Origin: Ceratodon purpureus
Lineage: Eukaryota > Streptophyta > Bryopsida > Pseudoditrichales > Ditrichaceae
DNA: 64,000 nucleotides
Assembly: GCA_014871385.1 (NCBI GenBank)
Contig: CM026425.1
Span: forward strand, 744,001-808,000
Direction of reading: 5' to 3'
Below, piece by piece: positions 1 to 10,669 of the stretch. Within the stretch, counting starts at the first letter, position 1; the number at the start of each line of letters is the position of its first letter. The notes under the pieces were generated by a model. The model saw only the letters and a program-made list of their open reading frames with translations, did not search any database and was not told the origin of the DNA. A program made the position numbers and the translations under genes.

Positions 1-184
1 AATTAAACCAACTCCAAAATCTTCTACTGATCTAATTATCTATGCCTTTTGCTACTATTTTTATTCTAATATCATATTACAAAAATGTTCTCATCACTCA
101 TCGATCTCCATCACATCGCGTACTGAGCAATTGAGCTCCTTGGTCTAGCAACAATTATTTGTGCATAAAATTGCAATGAACAAC

Positions 185-435
185 TTCTTGATGGAAGTCC
201 GATGCGAGCTATCGAGCGAGTGCAGACGGGCGCCAATACTCGGGCGCGAGCATACCGGCGAGTGCAAAGGAGGAAGTAGCACCAAAATGAAATGAACAAG
301 AACTTGGTGGAAGGCCGGCGCACGCCATCAGGCGAGTGCAAACGGGCGAATGCAGTCAGGCGAGTGCGGACGGGCGAGTGCGGACAGGCGCAAGCATATG
401 GCCGACTGCAAAAAAAAAAAAAAAAAAAAAAAAAA

Positions 436-473
<38 letters not shown>

Positions 474-567
474 CTTTGACTAGTTTATGTGTGCACGTTT
501 GCTGATACGCTTGCGCCCGTCTGCGCGCGCCTGAGTGCAGACGGGCGCGAGCATACGGGCGAGTGCG

Positions 568-608
<41 letters not shown>

Positions 609-830
609 TGGTTTCTGTGTGCGCGTTTCTTGATACGCTCGCGCCCGTCTGCGCGCGCCCGAGTGCGGACGGGTGCGAGCATACGGGCTAGTGCGAAAAA
701 AAAAAACAAAAAAATAAAAAAAAATTAAAAAAAAATAAAAAAATAAAAAAATTGTTTCGCAACCGCTTGTATGCTCGCGCCTGAATGGATGCGCGCGAGC
801 GCGAGCGCGCGCAGAAGTCAGCGCTAGGTA
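185..830. repeat. GC-rich degenerate repeat with poly(A)/poly(T) runs
   Basis: Irregular repeats of a word close to GGGCGAGTGCRGACGGGCG alternate with the related GGGCGCGAGCATACGGGCG. They are broken by long homopolymer runs near 410-475, 566-604 and 697-750. Short open frames here are made of the repeat and have no protein character. The array may be a decayed satellite or retroposon cluster; I see no gene. Confidence 0.6.
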
Positions 831-1177
831 AATTTGTTTTACCCTTAACGTGAGTCAACCGGTCAATGCCCTTATGTGATGGACACGGGGGTGTGCCTTG
901 TCACCATGACGGACTAACGGACTAACGGACGGTCGGTCTATTATGACAACCATGTGAGTACTGAGTTCAAGGATTCCAGAGTCAAGGTATACCATGTCCT
1001 CGTCCTTCCAGCGTGTGTAGTCTTTGCCGCTTCCAGAGCAGCGCTCGAGACAAGTCCTTCGAAGTATGAAATTGGTTGTGGCGCTATGCTCTGAATTCGG
1101 TATAGTTTGTGAACTATATTTGCCTTAACATGCGATTTCTGATTTCTCCTGTACACGGTATGGACATGGTGATATAG

Positions 1178-1829
1178 TCATGTAAGATTTACGAAAACAA
1201 TCAATAGTACTAAAGCATTTCCGAGTTTTTTTAAATAGACTAATTCATGATTGAAGTTGTGGAAGATATTACCGTCGTGAAGTACCGCTACCACCGTTGG
1301 TACATCACCCTTAGGATCCAGGATAATACTATCTACGGAATAATGCCATGTTATGTTGCCCTTATGGTACTCGTCGATTAGAGGCATCCAAGCCTGCAAT
1401 TGGTGATTGCCGTCCCAGACCATGAACATCATATTGGAGAAAACACACAAGTCTTCGTCTGCTTGAAGCATCCTCTCAAATTCGTTGTTTACCTGCCGCC
1501 ACTCCGGACTCCACGAATCCGATATTTCTCTGGTAACCTCGGTTGAGCGTCCGTTGTTATCCACAGCAGACACATAGAAGAATCTGTTTCCCTCCATATA
1601 CCCACTGGCGATAAAATATGAAGCTAGGTGAGAGACATCACTCTTGAGGTATGGTCAAACAACGGGGAGCGACATCATCCTACAAAGAGGAATTTTAAGT
1701 CTGCTCTTGGACCTTGGCTCCCACTTCAAAGCGTCCAATCGAGAAGCCGTATTGCCAGTGGCAGCACCAACAAGATCATGAAGCTTTGAATTAACCTCAC
1801 TCCGCGTTAGTTGAATCGGGTCAGGATCT
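1178..1829 (-). pseudogene. Exon of unrecognised protein, with in-frame TGA
   Basis: On the minus strand a splice acceptor (CTTCTTGTTTGCAG) ends at 1830. The frame then stays open to 1178, except for one TGA at 1655-1657. About 60 residues precede the TGA and about 155 follow it, including a start-like ATG at 1597. The second part contains a MVWDGNHQLQAWM stretch and an ITWHYSVDSIILD stretch, which look like a folded domain rather than random sequence, but I cannot name the family. The single nonsense codon suggests a pseudogene or a sequencing error; a hidden intron is less likely because no GT donor sits just before the TGA. More fragments of the same strand may continue to about 950. Confidence 0.4.
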
Positions 1830-1924
1830 GCAAACAAGAAGGTGACAAAACCCGCCTAATTAGAATACCATTGAACTGCCAAAAATAATTCTTATTTCGG
1901 TACTCAAAAATCAACGTTATAAGC

Positions 1925-3480
1925 AACGCCGTCAACGGCATCATAAAATATAGTGTCTACACAAATAAATAAAAGAGCATTCACAGTAACAACCTGTGAT
2001 GGCACCTATGCCAACATGGTAAAATGAAACTAACTGAGGACTCGGCGAAGGCACTGCTGGTAACTTGAACTACAACCCAGGTGCATTTTTCAGTTTAGTC
2101 TATGGTTTCCAAGAAGAACTTGCACTTGCAAGCATCAAATGTACACTACAAAAAATAACAAAATTAGGACACCTCTTGGCTGATGCCGTTGCCGGCAGTA
2201 TCGTCAGCATAACCGATTCTCATAAATGTGACATACACTATTCGATGCCGGCATCAGCAAAGCTGTCTACATCGGCTTCCTGATATTAAAATCTATCAAA
2301 ATGACCACCGCCGTTACCGGCAATACACTTGATTGACAACTAAGTTATTTCTATATCCCCGGCAAAAACCGATAGCATAGGTAAAAAAAGGAAGCCATCA
2401 TCCATCTCAATGCCTCTGCCGGTGCAGGCAGGGCCCATGAGGAGGCATTCTAAAGCCGCTCGTGCTCATACAAGGCCACAAAGTCTACAAAATGGGCCTT
2501 GCCGGCAACGGCAACGGCTTTTTTGTTTAATTCGATAAATTATTTACAAATTTCAGCTAATTATGCTAACCGCATTGGTATAAATTGTGCTTCTTAGATA
2601 TTCATAAGCATTCAAAGAAGACGTTGCCGTTACCGGCAATGACTGGAACAATAAAAAAAGGACTCCATAAAAGAATTAAAACAAGGCCTTTTGAGCGATG
2701 CCGTCAACAGCATAGGTTCAGACTAAGATTTAAGGAATGCAATATCCGGTCCTTCGAGGCCATTGCCGTTGCCGGCGGTCGCATTCGTTAGGATTATCCC
2801 AAAAAAAATCTTCATTCCACAAGCGATGCCGCTGCCGGCATTGCTTAAGGCATTGACATTTTGCCAAAAAAAAGTCAACATCTTGGCTGCATCCGGCAAT
2901 GGATCTGGCATTTGAAGGATTTTTTAATTACTAGAATTCAACCTGATGGCAACGCCGTTGCCGGCATTGATGTCAAGACGACCCATGCGATATGCTGGCT
3001 GTGATCTACAGTCCATTACAAGTACCGACTGTGGCTTACAAGAAGAAAATATCTTACATACTACACCCGCTGTCAAGACGGCAACGCTCAGAAGACGACA
3101 TTTCAGCCATTGAACAAGACGACATTTCAGCCATTTTGGTCGCCGGCAATCGCATTTTGATGACCCTAGACGCAAGAAAATGAGCAAGCTTTGAGCAATG
3201 CCGGCAGCGGCATTGGTAATAGCAGTCTTCTGAGAAGAGTAGACATGTATACATAGAATGCCTACCAGTCTTTGCGGGTGCACTTACTCGGACCCAATGG
3301 CCTAGACCTTGGCAGCATTACGAGCGAGGTCCCATGGTGAAGCACATGCCCTAGCCGGCATCTATCCTCTCCGGGCCAACTTTCATACCAGAAAATCAAA
3401 AGTACTCACCCTCGGCCGAAACTGATCTAGGTATTCTTTTTAGACATGGCCATCTTGGACTCGATGTCAGCGCCGGCAAC
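1925..3480. repeat. Island saturated with TGCCGTTGCCGGCA-like words
   Basis: At least a dozen close variants of (T/C)GCCGTTGCCGGCA or its core GCCGGCA lie about 50-150 bp apart in otherwise AT-rich DNA, near 1928, 2180, 2243, 2307, 2500, 2620, 2763, 2825, 2950, 3140, 3196, 3355 and 3471. The intervening sequences do not resemble each other, so this is not an ordinary tandem repeat. I see no convincing gene between 1850 and 3540. Confidence 0.7.
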
Positions 3481-3549
3481 GCATAAGCATGGCATCAAAA
3501 AACCTCCAAAGTGTTCGGAAAAACGAGAATGATTAGGAAATCAACTTAC

Positions 3550-4657
3550 CGCTTGTGTCCTGCTGCGTCATCCGGATGTCGGTTCTGTCTTCCTCAGCCT
3601 CACCTAAATGCTCCTCCGCCTCGCCTCCTTGCGTGGCTGCATCCTCTTCTCCGCCCCATGTTGTACCGTCATCCTCCGCGCCACCAAGTTGCACAGCCTC
3701 GCCCTGTGCCTCACCAGCATGCATCGCACTTCCCGAAGGCTGCTCCTTGTCCACCTTCATAGAACCAGAATTCGCTGGTGTCTTGCGCTTTGGATGTGGC
3801 ACTTGCAGAAACACGACTGTTGTTCAGAAACTCTTGAAGTAGCATAAGCCCTGAACCCTAAAGCGAAACTTTGAGAGAATGGAGACTTAATACATACCAT
3901 TTCTGCAACTTGAATGTGGGATAAAGAACACAAGCTACGGCAAAGATGCGACAACTGAGGCTCGACAGCAACTCCAAAAGTGACCGACTCTGAATAAACA
4001 AGGCAGTATTGATAACCAGAATGTATAGTATCGAGGAAGCTAGGGTGAAATCTAACGAAATGAGCTAAGAAGGTAAGAATTATGTGCCCAAAGTAACTTC
4101 AGCCGACCTTGTCTAACTACATCCTTACTTGTCATTGTCTAACTAGGAAATCACCTCACGTAGTCTCCAATCATAATCTTTTATGTGAATGAACTATTAT
4201 GATAAGTTTGTAATGCCATGATGTGACTTGCCTCCATTAAAAATGCGGGCGCCGTAATACTTATAATTGTGACACAGTCGACAATTACCTAGACTCCTGG
4301 TATGATCATATTGCAATGGCTTCCATTTTCAATCAGAATAAACATATCATAACGAAGTATCTAAGCATCACAACTATCCAAACAGTTGAAAATGTTATAA
4401 ACTGATATAATAAAGGGCATTGTCCAGAACAATTTTGATGTATGCTGAAATAAAAAGCTGTTTAATTAACTCACCTCTGTTTCGTTTGTAACACTTTTCT
4501 CAGACATCACAGTCCTCGCGTTCCTTCCACGACGCTCGTACTCCTTTGTGCTCTCTCTTGGTTCTTCTCTACCTACAACTGGCGTCTTTTGAAACTCCAG
4601 CACTCTAGTTATTCCACTCTTTTCAAACCTCTCATTAAGTTTCCTAACCTTTGCCAT
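3550..4657 (-). CDS. Spliced hypothetical protein, partial model
   Basis: Two exon-like blocks lie on the minus strand. The first, 4475-4657, starts at an ATG, encodes 61 residues rich in Lys, Arg and Glu, and ends at a strong donor (GAG|GTGAGT) in phase 0. The second, 3550-3801, follows an acceptor (TTTCTGCAAG), encodes about 83 residues rich in Gly, Ala and Glu, and ends at another strong donor (GCG|GTAAGT). The region between (3802-4474) probably holds a further exon near 3900-3960, where a GTATGT donor is visible; phases of 4475 and 3801 do not join directly. No domain is recognised. The next exon downstream may lie in the repeat island or at 1.2-1.8 kb. Confidence 0.35.
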
Positions 4658-5249
4658 TCTACTACTAGCTAGTGCTTTCGGGTTACTATAATGCGTAGTC
4701 CTCCTCCTTCTCTACTTCTTCGTCTCTGCCTGCATGTCACTCAGAAACCAAAACCGGAAGTGCAAACCTCATAGATACGCAGACCCAGTAACAGCCCTGA
4801 GTCCCGAGCACTAAAGACTTACACTTGAGAACTTGCCAAAGGTTTATAAACCCAAAATGCTATGCACCCAAAAGCTATATGCCCATTGGGTTTATATTAA
4901 ACAGTGGAGACCTAGAAATAAACTAATAAATAGTTAGAATAATTGATTCATTCTATATTCATAGCATTCGGCTACTTTACGCTTGAAAAGACGGCTTATA
5001 CTAATCATAGAGAAATTTGGTGAGCAAGTAGGATTCTTAGCATGATGTTCCGATTAGAAAGGGCGGCTACATGATAAAAATAATTCTTATGCCAGGTAAG
5101 CTAACGAACTACATTCGTTCATTGATGTTTTTTTAAAAATTAGGTAGGACCTAACAGTTACACTATTGCATAAATTGATGACGATCGAAGCAACATTCCT
5201 CTCATTCTAGAATTTCAAATTCCTTAGTCAAGTACTATCCTCTCTCGCT

Positions 5250-5515
5250 GTGTTGGCTCATCTCCCTGCAGACAAAGTGTTAGGCATAGCCGTGCTCAAA
5301 GCACATGGTGTTGGAATTCCACTTACAAAACGTGTAGACGAGGATGGGTTGGCAACTGTGACGGCACAACGCCTGAGCCTTAGATTTCACTTCAGAGAGG
5401 AAACAGTTAGTATAGAGGAAGAGATTTATGACGATGAGACAGATGAGATCACACATACGTGTGGAAAGTGATTTCTACGGTTGGCACACCGGAGTACTAA
5501 TTCTGGTGGAAAAAA
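5250..5515 (+). mobile_element. 3' internal end of Ty3-type LTR retrotransposon
   Basis: A short open frame (5250-5471, about 73 residues, acidic C-terminus, no recognised domain) is followed by about 45 bp that closely match the sequence at 60290-60342: GTGGAAAGTGATTTC, ACGGTTG and CACACCGGA occur in the same order. A polypurine tract (GGTGGAAAAAA, 5505-5515) then leads straight into the TG of the LTR. This is the expected layout of the 3' end of an internal region. The left part of the element is missing or unrecognisable. Confidence 0.6.
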
Positions 5516-6096
5516 TGATAAAAATTAAAAATTTTGTGGAAGAAATACAGAAGTATTAAGTAGATATAGGTAACAGCCCGTTAAGACGGTTGGTTGAATG
5601 AATAAAGAACCGCACGGGTAACCAGGTTAGATCCGGTCGTACGGAGCCGGTTAAGGTGGAGAACAGTCTACGCGACGGAACCCTGACCCAAGCGGACTTA
5701 GGGCAACAGCCGGAGGATGTGGTTTACGCGGGAGAGACGGCTGCGACAATTAAAGCGCCGCCGGCCGCGACCGTCCAATGATGAAGGGCTACGACCGTCC
5801 ACCATGATGAGCTACGAACGGCCTGGGGTGAAACTGGGTATAAAAGGAGGAAGGGCAACCGTGCTCCTCCTTTCTTTTGTCGTTTTGTGAGCGTCAGAAC
5901 CTTGTGCTCCTCGGCGTAGTTCGCATTACGAGTTAGGACGGTAGGAGAGAGACGATGAGACGGAAGAGTTTTCCGTTAGTCGAGGGACTGTGGGAGGATT
6001 CGTGCGTGCAGGTGTTACCGGAGTGACTGCGAGGACGTTTAGCAGTATGGTTAGGAAGGGGAAGGAACCAGCCGAGGAAGGACCGTTGCTAGATAT
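5516..6096 (+). mobile_element. 3' LTR (family L), truncated
   Basis: The LTR starts with TGATAAAAA immediately after a polypurine tract. It is clearly related along its length to 60343-60785, including the stretch GCGACCGTCCAATGATGA and the promoter TATAAAAG at 5839-5846. The similarity in the other copy stops at 60785, so the LTR end is not seen there. About 200 bp after the TATA box an ATG at 6047 opens a frame starting MVRKGKEPAEEGPLLD. It is cut short near 6096, where a minus-strand coding segment begins. The presence of an ATG frame behind the LTR promoter parallels the large ORF at 54775. Confidence 0.65.
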
Positions 6097-6107
6097 TAAT
6101 AGTCATT

Positions 6108-6671
6108 TTATTCTTTGAACTTAATGCGTTTAGGTATCCCCCTTGCATTTTCAGCATAATTACCAACCTTCGGCTGTACTACACGACAAGCTACATCCAC
6201 GTTCACAGTTCGTCCCCCACTTGGCACTTGTCGTAGGTGGGGACGTTTCAACAATGGACGAGCTACAGTCTTCCCTCGCAATGCTTCCCTAGAATAAGTC
6301 CCCGGTGGAATCTTCCCAACCTTGGAATATGCATGAGTTGGCAAGGGCACAACCGGCTCCTCTTCAAGTACTACAAGACAACTTGGCTCTTCTACAGCCA
6401 ATGGTTCTCCTACCACGTCTAATGCTACATCCATGGTAACATTTCCGGTATGATCTTCACTGCACACATTCTCCTCATCTTCCCCCTCAACCTCCACAAA
6501 CGGATGAAATGGGCCAACCACATCATCGAGTGAAAGAGCAGTATCCCCAGCATCTTCCATAGCCAAAACACCTTCCTTCAGGAACTTGCTGCAAGACGAG
6601 AATGAACAAAGAGGAAGAGACCTTCTATTGCCACTACTTAAATATCCATGAGGTAGCTGCTTGGCGCCCAT
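6108..6671 (-). CDS. Hypothetical protein, probable 3' exon
   Basis: The minus-strand frame encodes 187 residues from an ATG at 6671 to a TAA at 6108. A likely splice acceptor (TATTTTCCAG) lies about 6 bp upstream of the ATG and the frame stays open through it, so this may be the last exon of a longer gene. The middle is acidic (Glu/Asp/Val rich, LVVLEEEPVVPLP) and the C-terminus is basic (ending RIKFKE). No domain is recognised. The stop lies about 12 bp from the end of the neighbouring LTR, so the gene's 3' end may have been altered by that insertion. The region 6672-7680 upstream shows no clear exon. Confidence 0.35.
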   Translation of the reverse strand: MGAKQLPHGYLSSGNRRSLPLCSFSSCSKFLKEGVLAMEDAGDTALSLDDVVGPFHPFVEVEGEDEENVCSEDHTGNVTMDVALDVVGEPLAVEEPSCLVVLEEEPVVPLPTHAYSKVGKIPPGTYSREALRGKTVARPLLKRPHLRQVPSGGRTVNVDVACRVVQPKVGNYAENARGIPKRIKFKE

Positions 6672-6819
6672 GAATCCTGGAAAATATAATGTTAAACGGA
6701 CTTCATCCTACTCAATGGAGTGACTTGGATTGTTAATATTATATTCTTTGATTAGGAAACAAAAATAAATTAAACAAAAATAGAGGCGGATCTGGAGGAA
6801 GATCGTTTAAAGATTCTCA

Positions 6820-7200
6820 AAGGAAATTTTAAAAAAAAAAAAAAAATTAAAAAAAAAAAATTAAAAAAAAAAAGACAAAGGTTGGAAGGAAAGCTCAAGA
6901 AATGCAGCTCAAAGAGGGTGTTTGTACACCAAGGGAAAACACGACCCAAAATGAAAATTGAAATGGGAAAACAATTTTAGAATTGAAAATGAATAAAGAA
7001 TAATTAAGAAGAAAATGAGCAAACAAATTAGAAGATAAAATGGCAATAAAAATCAATGCTGAAAAGGAATAGAAAAAGATAGATAGAGCAGGAATTGAGA
7101 AGATAGATAGAATGAAAGAACAAATTCAATAATTAAAAAATAAAAAATAAAAAATGATGAATGCCATGAAGATGAGAATGAAAGAATTTTAGTAATGTCA
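6820..7200. repeat. A-rich low-complexity tract
   Basis: Long stretches of A and AAT/AAAG words (for example 6832-6872) make up most of this interval. No gene is visible. Confidence 0.6.
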
Positions 7201-7311
7201 TGAAAATGACATAGGACTTTAAAGTGAATTTATCTATCGTACCCTCTTCCAGCCAAAGACACATATTAGAAACATAGAAGGTACTCATCAATTATTAATG
7301 AAATGCTAATT

Positions 7312-7413
7312 TACACCACGGGAATAGGGTAATAATCTTTTGAAATGAAACTCAATCCACGGTTATAGGGTAATAATTTTAAAAAATGTAATTGAATCCA
7401 CGGTTATAGGTCA
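7312..7413. repeat. Short tandem repeat, about 50-bp unit
   Basis: Two to three diverged copies of a unit containing AATCCACGGTTATAGGGTAA follow each other, separated by AT-rich spacers. A second small repeat (ATATTCTAGGA) follows at 7425-7455, and CTCCGCTCTCCGCTCGCC words at 7525-7570. No gene is visible between 7200 and 7690. Confidence 0.5.
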
Positions 7414-7694
7414 TCTAAAATTAGAAATATTCTAGGAATATTCTAGGAATATTCAAATATTCTTATTATAGAATTTATTTTTAGTTAAAAAGTTACTGTT
7501 TTTAGATTTATGACCTCATTATCTGCTCTCCGCTCTCCAATTCTCCGCTCTCCGCTCGCCGCTCGCCGCTCGCATACAAGTCTCGCCCCCTTCCGTCTAC
7601 AGATGCACCCTGTAATGATGTTGGAGTAATCGCGGCTCGCACTGGAGTAGGGAAGGATGACCCGAATGTATAACCGTAAACATGATGGAGTCAA

Positions 7695-8114
7695 AGCCCA
7701 GACTCATACAAGCTGGCCAAGCTAATGAAGGACGACAAATTCAAGAGATACTACCATCAATCAAATTGGACATTGGAGCACGTTACGCTACTAGAAGAAC
7801 AGAAGAACTTCACAGGTCCGCGCCCTGGATACGTTCCACCTAACTAAGAACCCGAGCCCTATACATTGACATGTTTTTTTAATTTGTTTTGGTCCACTAC
7901 AATCCTTCAAGAAATTTGCACCAAGACGAACAAGTATGCTACACAACGGAGCACTAGACGGTTGAGAGGGGTGAACGGTCAAAATCCGGAGGAGGACTTC
8001 GAGGCACCAGTCTGGGATAATCTGAACAGTGAGAAGGGCTCGGTGAACGTGGATGTGCCCGAGCTTAGAGCCTGGTTGGCATCAAGATCTATATCAGGAC
8101 TAATGGTCTCGTGA
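7695..8114 (+). pseudogene. Fragments of an unrecognised (transposon-like) gene
   Basis: A plus-strand frame ending at 7847 contains LEEQKNFTGPRPGYVPPN, which has the composition of real coding sequence. A second frame, 7866-8114, carries about 60 plausible residues (STRRLRGVNGQNPEEDF and following) after a non-coding-looking start. The two are in different frames with a stop between them. They precede decayed hAT transposase by about 1 kb on the same strand and may be its upstream part, but that is a guess. The stretch 8115-9130 shows no supported gene. Confidence 0.3.
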
Positions 8115-9134
8115 TGACGAGCTTTTTAATTGTTGGATCATTCCATCAGTGATGACCATGCGCCGATGGAAAGCCATCTTACAATGCTTGTATCGTAGCA
8201 CGGTGGTCACATATTCAGCAAATTAGCCTAAATAACGCGTAACACGTCAAAGTCTCCCCAAGTTTGTTCCTATAAGGAATCTGCGGTTGTCAACACAACT
8301 AAGGGAAGAGAAAATCTAAAAGAAACATAAATACAAATCCAAGAAACATCCAAGGCTAACAAAACTTTAAGGAGATTAATAAATCCCAGATAATCTCTAT
8401 GACAGAAAACTCCACTATTCCAAAGGAGGAAAGTGGTACATTGTCTATCCCAAAGATCTAAGAGAAACACATTCTATCCTAACAACACCTACAGGTCAAG
8501 AGTCCTAACCCTATAGCCGACAACTATCTACAGTCACCTTCTAGAAATTCTATTGTAGTTAGCTACTCCTAAGACGGCATTTTCGGAATAACTAGTGGAT
8601 TCTCAACTACTGCTCCACTTTTTTGCTAGATCCAGATTTTCGAAACCAAAATAATAATCCTAGGGATTCAGCTAGAATGCTCAAAGAGACTTTTAAGTTG
8701 TTTACAGGGATTTCGCCCACTAGGTTGATATCTCAGGGTTTTTTCCCTACTTCACTTCTTCCTACTAAGTAATACTCCCTTCGCCTGGTGTTTTGACGGG
8801 GGCAGTCTTCCCGCGGAAAGCCTGTCTCACTTAAGTCACTTACCACTCCCCCAGAAGGGGAAAAGAGAGAGGAAGTTCCGGGTCCAATGGACTAGCTAGA
8901 TTCTCTTTCCGCACTGACATAGTGGATACTATGCTGTGCCGGAAAACAAACCCTTCTCTTGAAGAAATGCAAATGCACGCTCGGACTACTATCCTCACAA
9001 CGAGTAGAATGCTCTGTTCAGCACGTCACACAGAGTAGGGCCGAGATTCCGCTATTCCGGGACTTTGGGCCTAAGTCACATTGGGGCTACTACTCCTATC
9101 ATCCACTGTGGGGATGAGCGTCAGGTCTTCGTAG

Positions 9135-9890
9135 GTGCACAAGGTATCTGGACCAGTATCTCGACAGGTGCACGAGGTGTCTCGATTGCGACAAAGCATG
9201 GCCAAATTTTTTTACGAGTCTAATATTCCTTTCAACGTGGCTCGAAGTGCCTCAGTCAAGGACGCGGTGTTGAAGACGTCCAATATGAAGAGATCCTATT
9301 TACCTATATCCTACCACGAACTCCAAACAAGGTTACTAATAACACAGATAAGGATTAGTTTGGAGACTTCCTTGAATGATAGGATTTTTTCCAGTGTCAG
9401 GAAGTACGGTAGAACTTTGGCCGTCGATGGATGGACTTCTGTAAGCAGTCGCCCTTTGATGAATGCAATGCTAGTCTCTCCCGTTGGTGAGCTTTTTTTG
9501 GGAGTTTTTGATACGAGCGGGAAAGAAAAGGACCTTGTCTACATGGCGACTGTCATCGAGAAGTTCATTGAATAAGTTGGGAAGGAGAACATCATTCAAG
9601 TATGCATTAATAATGCTCCGGTGATGCTCAATGCTGAGAAGTTGATCCAATCACTCTTTCAAAACATTTTCATCCAGGATATGCTGCGCAGGCGATAGAC
9701 CTTTTGGTGGAGGACTGGGGTAAGATGAAGTGGGTTAAGGACCTTCTAGAACAAGCCAAGAACTTGGTGAAGTTCATTAAGATAAGGCGAATGCCACTTG
9801 CGGTATTTCAAAAGCACGAGGCGTCTCTTAGCTTGTTGATGCCCGGTCAGACTAGGTTTGCATTCCGCTACATTATTTTAAAAAGAAAAA
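9135..9890 (+). pseudogene. hAT-family transposase, decayed
   Basis: The translation follows the DUF659 region of plant hAT-like transposases: YGRTLAVDGWTSVSSRPLMN, then FLGVFDTSGKEKD, then VGKENIIQVCINNAP, then AIDLLVEDWGKMKWVKD, and finally a MPGQTRFAFRYI segment. The frame is broken by an in-frame TAA at 9573-9575 and by a frameshift near 9670. The N-terminal BED zinc finger and the C-terminal dimerisation region are not visible. The copy ends in a poly(A)-like run at 9887-9910. It is inactive. The family call rests on motif order recalled from hAT proteins, so it should be confirmed by a profile search. Confidence 0.7.
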
Positions 9891-10669
9891 AAAAAAAAAA
9901 AAAAAAAAAACATGTCACAGTTTCTTGCATGATTCTTGGTGCATACTAAAGCTCTGTTATTTATTGTCATTTATTATATTTAGTATTGACCATATTGTGA
10001 ACTCGTGAACCTCCGGAATGGACATGGCATGGAATGTGTTATATCTCGGACTTGGAGTTGAAGAACGTGAGATTATTTCTTCATCCATGAACGTCACAAA
10101 AAATTACTGTAAATCTTTAAAGAATTCTCTTTCACCTCCAAGATTTAGAATTTTAATGTAGAGTCATTCAATGTTTTACTAGTGAATAAAGTCCAAAAAA
10201 AAAACAACATATTCGTGGAAGAATGCGTGTGTGTAAGAGATAATATGGGAAAATAAAGGAACGTAGCTACTTCTCAACTCTCGATCTTAGAGGATTTATA
10301 TTTTAAAATAATAGAATAAATACATGGATAGAATATACGCTACAAGCAGATGAACACACATGGAAGTACATCCTTTAATTAGCCCAAAGCATAACACATG
10401 AAAGTTAAAACTTTACAAATATTATGGAAGAATGAAATTTTCCAAGGAATTTGAGAGGATAGAAATAGATCATTATCATTATATGAGGCTTGATAAAACT
10501 CAATAACACTAAAATTTATAAAGAAAGTATAAGCCGGTTTACAAAAAATAAATTTGTAACATCTTATTGCTTTTCAGATATAATTGATCGCTAGTGTAAT
10601 CTATGTCCGCAAATAAACAAAATATAACAGAATTTTTGAAATTCAAAAAAGTAGAGATGTCGTTCCATG

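Noticed and set aside
485-728. Overlapping open frames on both strands
   Set aside because: They translate homopolymer runs and the GC-rich repeat, giving poly-Lys and poly-Phe.
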